From contig ONOV01000081.1 of NCBI GenBank assembly GCA_900319505.1, positions 1 to 10,278 on the forward strand: a DNA stretch of 10,278 bases, given 5' to 3'. A model generated the notes under the pieces. The model saw only the letters and a list, made by a program, of their open reading frames with translations. It did no database searches and was not told the DNA's origin. Source of the DNA: an uncultured Erysipelotrichaceae bacterium. Lineage in GTDB: Bacteria; Bacillota_I; Bacilli_A; Erysipelotrichales; Erysipelotrichaceae. Position numbers and translations under genes: made by a program. Positions 1 to 5,587 of the stretch are shown here, piece after piece; position 1 is the stretch's first letter; each line of letters opens with the position of its first letter.

Positions 1-41
1 AGTTTTTCGCACCACTGCTGGTATCTCTTTTCAATATCCAT
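1..41 (-). CDS. N-terminus of a gene cut by the left edge (possibly a phospho-sugar mutase)
   Basis: An ATG at 41-39 on the minus strand opens a frame reading MDIEKRYQQWCEK before the window ends. AAGAGG (59-54) lies 12 nt upstream as a ribosome site, and an extended -10 sits further upstream, so a real gene start is well supported. The pattern of charged residues followed by RYQQW resembles the first residues of Bacillota phosphoglucomutase/phosphomannomutase proteins, which often begin with a Y-x-x-W motif. With only 13 residues visible, that product is a guess and the rest of the gene is outside the window. Confidence 0.55.
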   Translation of the reverse strand, partial: MDIEKRYQQWCEK

Positions 42-70
42 TTTATTTTGTAACCTCTTACAACAAGCAC

Positions 71-99
71 ATTGTAGCAAATCTCACGCCCTCATAAAA
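71..99 (-). promoter_or_regulatory. Extended -10 promoter for the left-edge gene
   Basis: On the minus strand TGcTACAAT (79-71) is an extended -10 element. A 17-nt spacer leads to a poor -35 (TTTTAT, 99-94), which is typical where the TGn extension compensates. The predicted transcript start is near 64, giving a leader of about 22 nt that contains AAGAGG ahead of the ATG at 41. Confidence 0.5.
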
Positions 100-139
100 T
101 GACATTTGTCCCTCTTTCTGAAATATCTTGATCGCAGCG

Positions 140-154
140 GAATTGTGTCAATTC
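140..154. promoter_or_regulatory. Short perfect inverted repeat, candidate operator
   Basis: GAATTG-TGT-CAATTC is a perfect 6-bp inverted repeat with a 3-nt centre. It lies in the 200-bp divergent gap, upstream of the likely lipoprotein promoter. It has the size of a dimeric repressor or activator site, but I do not recognise the family. A 15-nt palindrome in AT-rich DNA can also arise by chance. Confidence 0.3.
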
Positions 155-178
155 TGTGAAAGGTTATGTATTGTAACT

Positions 179-205
179 TTGCCCTTTTCATGATAGGTTT
201 ATCAT
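179..205 (+). promoter_or_regulatory. Candidate promoter of the lipoprotein gene, overlapping a palindrome
   Basis: TTGCCC (179-184) and TATCAT (200-205) form a -35/-10 pair with a short 15-nt spacer. The -10 is also the right arm of the inverted repeat ATGATA-GGTT-TATCAT (190-205), so a protein bound to this palindrome would block the promoter. The predicted start near 212 leaves a leader of about 30 nt. No better -35/-10 pair was found in the gap, but this match is only moderate. Confidence 0.35.
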
Positions 206-208
206 ACG

Positions 209-222
209 CCCGGGATGCCGGG
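209..222 (+). other. GC-rich hairpin at the 5' end of the lipoprotein leader
   Basis: CCCGG-GATG-CCGGG can fold into a 5-bp all-GC stem with a four-base loop, just upstream of the Shine-Dalgarno AAGGAG (225-230). If transcription starts near 205-212, this stem would sit at or near the extreme 5' end of the mRNA. Such stems are known to slow mRNA decay in Bacillota; that role here is inference. Confidence 0.35.
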
Positions 223-241
223 AAAAGGAGAGAAAACAACT

Positions 242-733
242 ATGAATAAATTTCTGAAGTCTGCTGCAGCTCTGGCATTAGCTGCAGGACTGGCCGCATG
301 CGGCTCTGCAAGCTCCACAACTAATACAAAGAGCTCTGCCGCTGCTTCTTCCGCTGCTGCTACTGCAGAAGCAACAGAAGCACCTGCCACAAGCGGAACT
401 TACACTGTTACCAACAAGACTGGTGAAAAGGTGACTGAGCTCTACTTCTACCTCAATGGTTCTGATGACAAGGGCGAGAACTATGCACAGGACGGCCTGG
501 ATGACGGTGCTGTCCTGACTGTCAACAAGAACGTTGATGAGTCTGAAGCTGCTGAGTATGCTGAAAAAGGCATGACTGTTGAATACACTACAGAAGGCGG
601 CACAAATGCTGTTGTCTTCGACAACCTGCATCTGGAAGAGGCTCCGCTCATTCTGAAGCCGGCTGCTGATATCGAGTCCGGTGCTACACCGTTCCTCGAG
701 ACTGAAGCAACAGCTTCTGCTGAAGCAAACTGA
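242..733 (+). CDS. Small secreted lipoprotein of unknown function
   Basis: 163-aa predicted lipoprotein. Residues 1-19 are a type II signal peptide (MNKFLK followed by an Ala/Leu-rich core) and the lipobox L-A-A-C puts the lipidated cysteine at residue 20. Residues 21-52 are a Ser/Ala/Thr-rich low-complexity tether. From about residue 53 (TYTVTNKTGEKVTELYFYLN) the sequence looks like a small beta-rich globular domain with many acidic residues, ending in an Ala/Thr/Glu tail. The ATG at 242 is preferred over an in-frame ATG at 215 because AAGGAG (225-230) precedes it by 11 nt and the signal peptide starts there. The gene stands alone between its own promoter and terminator. I do not recognise the mature domain; it is probably anchored to the outer face of the membrane. 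Confidence 0.85.
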   Translation: MNKFLKSAAALALAAGLAACGSASSTTNTKSSAAASSAAATAEATEAPATSGTYTVTNKTGEKVTELYFYLNGSDDKGENYAQDGLDDGAVLTVNKNVDESEAAEYAEKGMTVEYTTEGGTNAVVFDNLHLEEAPLILKPAADIESGATPFLETEATASAEAN

Positions 734-750
734 GTCTGCAAAGGCATTTG

Positions 751-787
751 AAATGATCGACTGCCCCCGGGCATCGATCATTTTTTG
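751..787 (+). terminator. Intrinsic terminator after the lipoprotein gene
   Basis: AAATGATCGA (751-760) pairs with TCGATCATTT (774-783), and TGCC/GGCA extends the stem inward past one bulged C. A run of six T follows at 781-786. It lies 18 nt after the lipoprotein stop codon. Confidence 0.9.
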
Positions 788-810
788 TGTATAGTGTCAT
801 TTCTGCAAAG

Positions 811-840
811 TTGTTCCTGCAGATTTGCTGACTTTATAAT
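811..840 (+). promoter_or_regulatory. Sigma-A-type promoter of the phosphate acetyltransferase gene
   Basis: A consensus -10 TATAAT (835-840) is preceded at 18 nt by TTGTTC (811-816). The predicted start near 847 gives a leader of about 31 nt containing AAAGAGG (861-867) ahead of the ATG at 878. I looked for a catabolite-responsive element, since pta is CcpA-controlled in Bacillus, and saw none. Confidence 0.65.
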
Positions 841-877
841 ATATTCAACGTGATTCAAGGAAAGAGGTGTATATATC

Positions 878-1882
878 ATGTCCTTTATTGAGGAAATTAA
901 AGAACAGGCAAGAAAAGTCAGAAAGACTATTGTTCTGCCTGAAAGTGAAGATGAGCGTGTCTTAAGAGCTGCGGATGAAGCGATCAGGGAAAATCTGGCA
1001 GATCTGATTCTGTTAGGCGATCCGGAAGTCATTCATGCGGATGAAAAGAAGTATGGTCTGGATCTTTCCAAAGTGAAGATTGTTGATCCGCAGCACTGCG
1101 ATAAATTCGAACATTACGCGGAAGTATTTACCGAACTGCGCAAGAAGAAAGGCATGACCATCGAAAAGGCAAGAGAAACACTCCTGGCTGATAAGACAAC
1201 ATTCGGTGTCATGATGCTGAAGGAAAATGATGCGGATGGCCTGGTCTCCGGTGCCTGCCATTCTACCGCCAACACGCTGAGACCTGCCCTGCAGATTCTC
1301 AAGACAGCACCTGGCGCAAAACTGGTATCCGGCTTCTTCGTCATGGATGTACCGAACTGCGAATATGGTGAAAACGGCGTATTTGTCTTTGCGGACTGCG
1401 GCCTCAACCAGGATCCGGACAGCCAGCAGCTGGCTGATATCGCAGCTGACAGTGCCAAGAGCTTCAAGTTCCTGGTCAAGGCAGAACCGAAAGTTGCTTT
1501 CCTTTCCCATTCCACCAAAGGCAGTGCCAAGCATGCGCTGGTAGATAAGGTTGTCAAGGCAGTTGAGATTGCCCACCATGATTATCCGGATCTTGTATGC
1601 GATGGTGAACTGCAGGCAGATGCGGCGATCGTACCGGAAGTAGCTGCCAAGAAAGCACCTGGTTCTCCAGTTGCCGGACACGCCAATGTGCTGATCTTCC
1701 CGAACCTCGATGGCGGCAACGTCGGCTACAAGCTTGTCCAGCGTTTAGCCAAGGCAGAAGCCTATGGCCCGATGCTGCAGGGCATTGCCAAGCCGGTCAA
1801 CGACCTGTCCAGAGGCTGCTATTGGCAGGATATTGTCGGTGTCATTGCCATTACTTCCGTACAGGCGGAAGAAAACGACTGA
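878..1882 (+). CDS. pta: Phosphate acetyltransferase
   Basis: 334-aa cytosolic enzyme that interconverts acetyl-CoA plus phosphate with acetyl phosphate plus CoA; with acetate kinase (not in this window) it makes ATP from acetyl-CoA. The length matches the short Bacillota form without the N-terminal regulatory domain of the enterobacterial enzyme. Family landmarks in order are TIVLPESEDERVLRAA (17-32), SGACHST (124-130), RPALQILKT (135-143), FLSHSTKGSAKH (208-219), DGELQADAA (242-250), the NVLIFPNLDGGNVGYK segment (270-285), and GPMLQGIAKPVNDLSRGC (297-314) near the end. The start is fixed by AAAGAGG about 10 nt upstream. It is monocistronic, with its own promoter and a strong terminator. The phosphotransbutyrylase relative (ptb) is less likely because the PNLDGGN and NDLSRGC signatures are those of Pta. 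Confidence 0.95.
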   Translation: MSFIEEIKEQARKVRKTIVLPESEDERVLRAADEAIRENLADLILLGDPEVIHADEKKYGLDLSKVKIVDPQHCDKFEHYAEVFTELRKKKGMTIEKARETLLADKTTFGVMMLKENDADGLVSGACHSTANTLRPALQILKTAPGAKLVSGFFVMDVPNCEYGENGVFVFADCGLNQDPDSQQLADIAADSAKSFKFLVKAEPKVAFLSHSTKGSAKHALVDKVVKAVEIAHHDYPDLVCDGELQADAAIVPEVAAKKAPGSPVAGHANVLIFPNLDGGNVGYKLVQRLAKAEAYGPMLQGIAKPVNDLSRGCYWQDIVGVIAITSVQAEEND

Positions 1883-1890
1883 ACCAATTG

Positions 1891-1930
1891 AAAATGTGTC
1901 TGTGATCTGATGATCACAGACACATTTTTT
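1891..1930. terminator. Bidirectional terminator between pta and the Nudix gene
   Basis: A 17-bp perfect stem (1891-1907 with 1912-1928) closes a four-base TGAT loop. On the plus strand it ends in six T (1925-1930) for pta. On the minus strand the AAAA at the left foot supplies a short T tract for the convergent Nudix transcript. The Nudix stop codon (1916-1914) lies inside the stem. Confidence 0.9.
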
Positions 1931-2477
1931 CTGTCTTGGCAATCAGTTTGCGATAAACATGTTCCACAAACCACGGCTCACTGCTGGCTTCAAGTGCTTC
2001 TTCCGGCGTGAACCACTTCACCCCGCTGTTTTCATCCGGCTTGCTCTGCAATGGTTCCTGATCATCTGCCTGCAGGAGATACGTCACATTCAGATGAAGA
2101 TGAGAAGACACATAATGGCCATGCTTGATATGACCGTCAACCGTCAGTATTTCAATAGAGAAGAGATCCGGCTTGATCATACTGACATCTGAAAGGCCGC
2201 TTTCTTCCCTGACCTCTTTCAGCGCAACATGCCGTAAATCCCGGTCTCCATCCGCGTGTCCGCCAAGCCAGCTCCAGGAATGGTAGATGTTATGCCAGCA
2301 CATCAGTACCTTAGTGCGATCCTGATTCAGCACCCAGGCCGAACTGCTCAGATGCGCTCCTTTATTGTCCCTTGTATAGACATCTTCATGTTTCAGACGG
2401 TACAGAATCTCTTCTCTGTCCCTCTCTTCCTGCTCATTGCAGGGTGTATATGCTTCAAGCTCGTGTATCAGATCCAT
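1914..2477 (-). CDS. Nudix hydrolase
   Basis: 187-aa Nudix-fold pyrophosphohydrolase that cleaves nucleoside diphosphates linked to another group; the substrate cannot be read from the sequence. The Nudix box spans about residues 73-95, with KEVREESGL (87-95) carrying the metal-binding E-E-S-G core. At the box's first glutamate this protein has Arg79 (GHADGDRD), a deviation. N-terminal residues 1-30 (MDLIHELEAYTPCNEQEERD) are typical of a subgroup whose Nudix domain starts at HLSSSAWVL. The frame stays open to 2555, but the upstream extension lies inside the divergent gene and gives a non-typical hydrophobic leader, so the ATG at 2477 is chosen. It lacks a clear ribosome site and may be read from a leaderless mRNA. 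Confidence 0.85.
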   Translation of the reverse strand: MDLIHELEAYTPCNEQEERDREEILYRLKHEDVYTRDNKGAHLSSSAWVLNQDRTKVLMCWHNIYHSWSWLGGHADGDRDLRHVALKEVREESGLSDVSMIKPDLFSIEILTVDGHIKHGHYVSSHLHLNVTYLLQADDQEPLQSKPDENSGVKWFTPEEALEASSEPWFVEHVYRKLIAKTEKMCL

Positions 2478-2483
2478 GAAACT

Positions 2484-2491
2484 ATTATAAT
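2484..2491. promoter_or_regulatory. Shared palindromic -10 box of two divergent genes
   Basis: ATTATAAT (2484-2491) equals its own reverse complement, so it gives TATAAT on both strands (plus 2486-2491, minus 2489-2484). On the minus strand the expected start, about 7 nt downstream, falls on the A of the Nudix ATG at 2477. On the plus strand it falls near 2498, just before GTGGAG (2498-2503) and the ATG at 2512. Neither direction shows a good -35. This is the only convincing promoter element in the 34-bp gap. Confidence 0.5.
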
Positions 2492-2511
2492 GGGCAGGTG
2501 GAGTAAATAAT

Positions 2512-3354
2512 ATGAAAAAGAGTGCAAAACATATTCTGATTATTCTTTTCAGCAACCTGATCTATGCTGCGGCCATCTCTCTGTTTCTGGAACCGGCCGG
2601 CCTGATTACCGGCGGTACGACCGGCATTGCCCTTGTCGTCCATCATTTTACCGGCATGCCGGTATGGCTGTTTGTGCTGTTTTTCAATGCCTGTATGCTG
2701 GTGCTTGGCTGGATGGTACTGGGCTGGAAATTCGCTGTCACTACTATTGTTTCTACCTTTACTTATCCTGTTTTTCTGGGGATTCTGGACACATTGTGCA
2801 AAGGCATTGTCCTGAGCGATTCGCTGGTTCTTAATGCTGTCTATTCAGGACTGGGCATCGGGATTGCACTGGGCCTTGTCATCCGGACCGGTTCTTCTAC
2901 CGGCGGAATGGATATTCCCCCGCTGATTCTGCATAAGCTTTTCGGCTTTCCAGTTTCTGTTACCATGAACCTTTTCGATACGCTCATTCTCTTCTTTCAG
3001 GCTATTCTCAAGCCGGCTGAAACCGTTCTCTGGGGCATTCTGATTGTGCTGATCTATACTGCCGTGCTGGACAGAATGCTGATGATGGGCTCCAGCCGTA
3101 CGGAAGTCAAAGTCATGTCCGGACATACCGAAGAAATCAGGACGGCCATCCTGGATGATATCGACAGAGGCCTGACCCTGATCGAATCCCGCGGCGGCTA
3201 TTCCCTGAACAGCGGTGAAATCATTCTGACGATTCTCAACAACCGTGAACTGCCGCGTCTTGAAAAAAGAATACATGAAATTGATCCGGAAGCTTTCCTG
3301 GTCATCTCCAGGGTCACCGAAGTAAAAGGAAAGGGCTTTACCCTTTCCCGTTAG
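2512..3354 (+). CDS. YitT-family integral membrane protein with C-terminal DUF2179 domain
   Basis: 280-aa membrane protein of the YitT (DUF161) family, common in Bacillota; transport is suspected for the family but no substrate is established. About five hydrophobic segments are visible: roughly residues 7-25, 50-70, 74-94, 106-124 and 150-188. Two glycine-rich motifs mark the family's internal repeat: LITGGTTGIA (31-40) and RTGSSTGGMDI (125-135). From about residue 197 the chain becomes cytosolic, and residues 220-275 (RGLTLIESRGGYS through VISRVTEVKGKGF) form the DUF2179 domain. The ATG at 2512 has GTGGAG 8 nt upstream. It is divergent from the Nudix gene and ends tail-to-tail with the RNA methyltransferase, sharing TTAG. 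Confidence 0.92.
   Translation: MKKSAKHILIILFSNLIYAAAISLFLEPAGLITGGTTGIALVVHHFTGMPVWLFVLFFNACMLVLGWMVLGWKFAVTTIVSTFTYPVFLGILDTLCKGIVLSDSLVLNAVYSGLGIGIALGLVIRTGSSTGGMDIPPLILHKLFGFPVSVTMNLFDTLILFFQAILKPAETVLWGILIVLIYTAVLDRMLMMGSSRTEVKVMSGHTEEIRTAILDDIDRGLTLIESRGGYSLNSGEIILTILNNRELPRLEKRIHEIDPEAFLVISRVTEVKGKGFTLSR
3324..3348 (-). terminator. Possible terminator for the minus-strand operon inside the yitT-like 3' end
   Basis: GGAAAGGG (3328-3335) pairs perfectly with CCCTTTCC (3341-3348) around a five-base loop. Read on the minus strand, the stem is followed by TTTT (3327-3324), about 3-27 nt beyond the methyltransferase stop. The tract is short, so termination may be partial. The same DNA codes for the last residues of the YitT-like protein. 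Confidence 0.45.
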
Positions 3355-4640
3355 TGGATAATCCAGCTGCGCTGCAGTTTATTCTTGCATACGCCTTTCT
3401 TCACCATGCCAAAGCCAAGCGGCCACATGCCGACATGGATCAGACACCAGCCGTCACGCACAATCTGATCTTTCAGATTAATGGTTTCTCCCTTCAGATA
3501 CTTCATGATCCGTATATCATCATGGTCCAGATGAACGCTGCTGCATGTACATCCCGCCATGGCCATTGCCTGGGAAGGTGTAAACCTTCCTTTTTCTGTC
3601 TCACCCAATAACAGACCATTGCGCAGAATGCGCAGACCATCAGTACTGTTTTCATACACATTGCACACGGTCTTTGTGCCATAGGTGCGCACTGTCCCGT
3701 GTCCTGCATATGTGATGCCGTTCTTTGTAAATGTTACGGCAGGAAGGACGGGATTTTCACTTTTCTCCCCTTCCTTCTGCAGCAGAACCGTAAAGTGTCC
3801 TTCCCCTTTGATACGGTGGGGATAGAGCTTCATCCCATGTCCGGTATCCACAAACCCGGGATACTGCTCTAAAGGCATCAGATGAAAGGCAGGATAAGTG
3901 TGCAGAAGCCACTGTACATTCTCTTCATCTTCCAGGGAAGAGAATGTACAGGTCGAATACTCAAGACAGCCGCCCGGCTTTACCATTTTCACTGCCTGTG
4001 AAAGAATTTCTCTCTGCAGTGGGGCATAATAAGCCGGTCCTTTTTCTTCCCAGTCTTTTTTCAGCGCCGGTTCTTTGCGGAACATCCCTTCCCCGGAGCA
4101 CGGTCCATCTACAAGCACGGCATCAAAATACTCCGGCAGTGCATCCGCCAGCTTCTCAGGCTTTTCCGCACTGACCACGGCATGATCAGCCCCGCACCGT
4201 TCGAGATTCCTCAGCATTGTCTGTGCTCTAGAGACAGAAATATCATTCGCCCACAATAGACCGGTATGATTCAGTTTACAGGCAATGGTAATGGATTTGC
4301 CGCCCGGGGCCGCACATAAGTCCAGCACCCGCTCATTTGCTTTGACCGGCAGGACTGCCCCCGGCAGCATCGCAGAAGGCTCCTGCTGGTAGAACAGGCC
4401 GGCATAGGCATAAGGATCACTGCCGACGTGCTGTGAAGGATCAAGATAATACCCGTCATATCCCCATGGAACAGCCTCTTCCATTCCCGGCAGGATCTCT
4501 TTCAGCTTCTCAGCCGTCACTTTCAGCGTATTGACCTTCAGGCCATGTACAGCAGGCTGTTTCATGGCTTCTTCATACGCTTCATATTCCTGCCCCAGCT
4601 GTTCTTTCAAAGCTTTTTGAAACAGCGAAAGATCACGCAT
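3351..4640 (-). CDS. RsmF/NOL1/NOP2/Sun-type RNA 5-methylcytosine methyltransferase
   Basis: 429-aa SAM-dependent RNA m5C methyltransferase, probably acting on 16S rRNA. Residues 1-90 are the N-terminal RNA-binding part (KVNTLKV 35-41). The SAM site is LDLCAAPGGKS (107-117). Both catalytic cysteines of the family are present: C181 in VDGPCSGEGMFRK and C231 in YSTCTF. Residues about 300-425 match the C-terminal RsmF/PUA-like region, with GRFTPSQAMAMAG (351-363), YLKGETI (381-387) and DGWCLIHVGMWPLGFG (396-411); the usual KNxxPKG ending is replaced by KNKLQRSWIIH. The ATG at 4640 overlaps the upstream stop as TGATG, implying coupled translation; the longer open frame (to 4676) only runs into the neighbour. 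Whether it modifies one cytosine or several cannot be told from sequence. Confidence 0.93.
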   Translation of the reverse strand: MRDLSLFQKALKEQLGQEYEAYEEAMKQPAVHGLKVNTLKVTAEKLKEILPGMEEAVPWGYDGYYLDPSQHVGSDPYAYAGLFYQQEPSAMLPGAVLPVKANERVLDLCAAPGGKSITIACKLNHTGLLWANDISVSRAQTMLRNLERCGADHAVVSAEKPEKLADALPEYFDAVLVDGPCSGEGMFRKEPALKKDWEEKGPAYYAPLQREILSQAVKMVKPGGCLEYSTCTFSSLEDEENVQWLLHTYPAFHLMPLEQYPGFVDTGHGMKLYPHRIKGEGHFTVLLQKEGEKSENPVLPAVTFTKNGITYAGHGTVRTYGTKTVCNVYENSTDGLRILRNGLLLGETEKGRFTPSQAMAMAGCTCSSVHLDHDDIRIMKYLKGETINLKDQIVRDGWCLIHVGMWPLGFGMVKKGVCKNKLQRSWIIH

Positions 4641-5587
4641 CAGAGAACCTGGTTGGCAATGGTGCCGTTCAGCCACTGCGCAAGGTTGTCAAATATGATA
4701 TCCGCCCGGATCCGCATCGCTTCTTCGGTAAAGAATCCGATATGCGGCGTCAGGATGACATGATCCTCATGTAAAAGACGGCAGTCCTTTAACGGCGGTT
4801 CCTGATCAAATACATCCAGTACAGCCCCGGCAATCTCATGTGCCTCCAAAGCATCACACAAGGCATCGCTGTCCACGACACCGCCTCTAGCCATATTGAT
4901 GAGGCAGGCACTGTTCTTCATGGATGCCAGTGCCTTATCATCGATCATATGCCTTGTCTCATCGGTCAATGGACACGTCAGGATGACAAAGTCGCTTTCT
5001 TTCAATACAGCTTCAAGAGAGGTCTGTTCCACATAGGCAGGCACATTTTCATGGATATGTCTGCTGTGGGCAAGAACTGTACAGCCTAAGGCATGGAACA
5101 GCTCAGCCGTTCTGGTTCCGATCTTGCCAAGGCCGACAATACCGGCCATCTTTCCTTTGAGCTCAAACGCTCTTAATCCTTTTTTATCCTGGCCGTTTCT
5201 GGTTCTTTCTTCGGCTTTATGGGTATCACGGGCAAAGGACAGTGCTCCTGCCAGGGCCAGTTCCGCCACGCCTTCCGTGGCATAGCCGCTGGCATTGGAG
5301 ACATGAATTCCCTTTTCCCTGCATGCCTTAAGACCGATATGATCCACTCCGGTAAAGCCGACATCAATGTACTTCAGGCTGCTGCTGGATGAAATGACTT
5401 CATCGCCAAAGGGCATATTGGCAAGAATCACCGCATCACACCCCTCAATCTCCTTCTTCAATGCCGCCTGATCACCGGTTTTTTCATAATGCACAAAGGT
5501 ATGTCCTTTGGCGATGAAAGGCGCTTCCTTCTCTTTTAATAAAGCTTCACTGATTCCTAATGATTCCAGTACTGCAATCCGACTCAT
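4640..5587 (-). CDS. D-2-hydroxyacid dehydrogenase (phosphoglycerate/glycerate dehydrogenase superfamily)
   Basis: 315-aa cytosolic NAD(P)-dependent oxidoreductase that interconverts a 2-hydroxyacid and a 2-oxoacid; substrate unassigned. The nucleotide loop is GIVGLGKIGTRTAELF (149-164). The catalytic triad is visible as R234 (NMARGGVVD), E263 (FDQEPP) and H282 (TPHIGFFTEEA). The residue after the second Rossmann strand, normally an Asp that selects NAD, is Ser175 followed by Arg176 (LAHSRH), which suggests NADP use or relaxed choice; that is inference. The absence of an ACT or C-terminal regulatory domain argues against SerA and favours a glyoxylate/hydroxypyruvate reductase-like role. AAAGGAG lies 8 nt before the ATG, which overlaps the upstream stop as ATGA; its own stop overlaps the methyltransferase start by one base. 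It is the middle gene of a three-gene operon. Confidence 0.92.
   Translation of the reverse strand: MSRIAVLESLGISEALLKEKEAPFIAKGHTFVHYEKTGDQAALKKEIEGCDAVILANMPFGDEVISSSSSLKYIDVGFTGVDHIGLKACREKGIHVSNASGYATEGVAELALAGALSFARDTHKAEERTRNGQDKKGLRAFELKGKMAGIVGLGKIGTRTAELFHALGCTVLAHSRHIHENVPAYVEQTSLEAVLKESDFVILTCPLTDETRHMIDDKALASMKNSACLINMARGGVVDSDALCDALEAHEIAGAVLDVFDQEPPLKDCRLLHEDHVILTPHIGFFTEEAMRIRADIIFDNLAQWLNGTIANQVL

Noticed and set aside
278..781. Minus-strand frame opposite the lipoprotein gene, rich in Ser and Cys
   Set aside because: Mirror of the Ala/Ser-rich coding sequence and lipobox; it also runs through the terminator. The plus strand has a ribosome site, signal peptide and terminator.
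803..822. CTGCA-N10-TGCAG inverted repeat at the pta promoter
   Set aside because: Only 5-bp arms with a long centre, overlapping the -35; too weak to call an operator without conservation data.
1013..1681. Long minus-strand frame opposite pta
   Set aside because: It lies fully within pta, has no ribosome site or recognisable domain, and its composition is that of an antisense shadow of a highly conserved gene.
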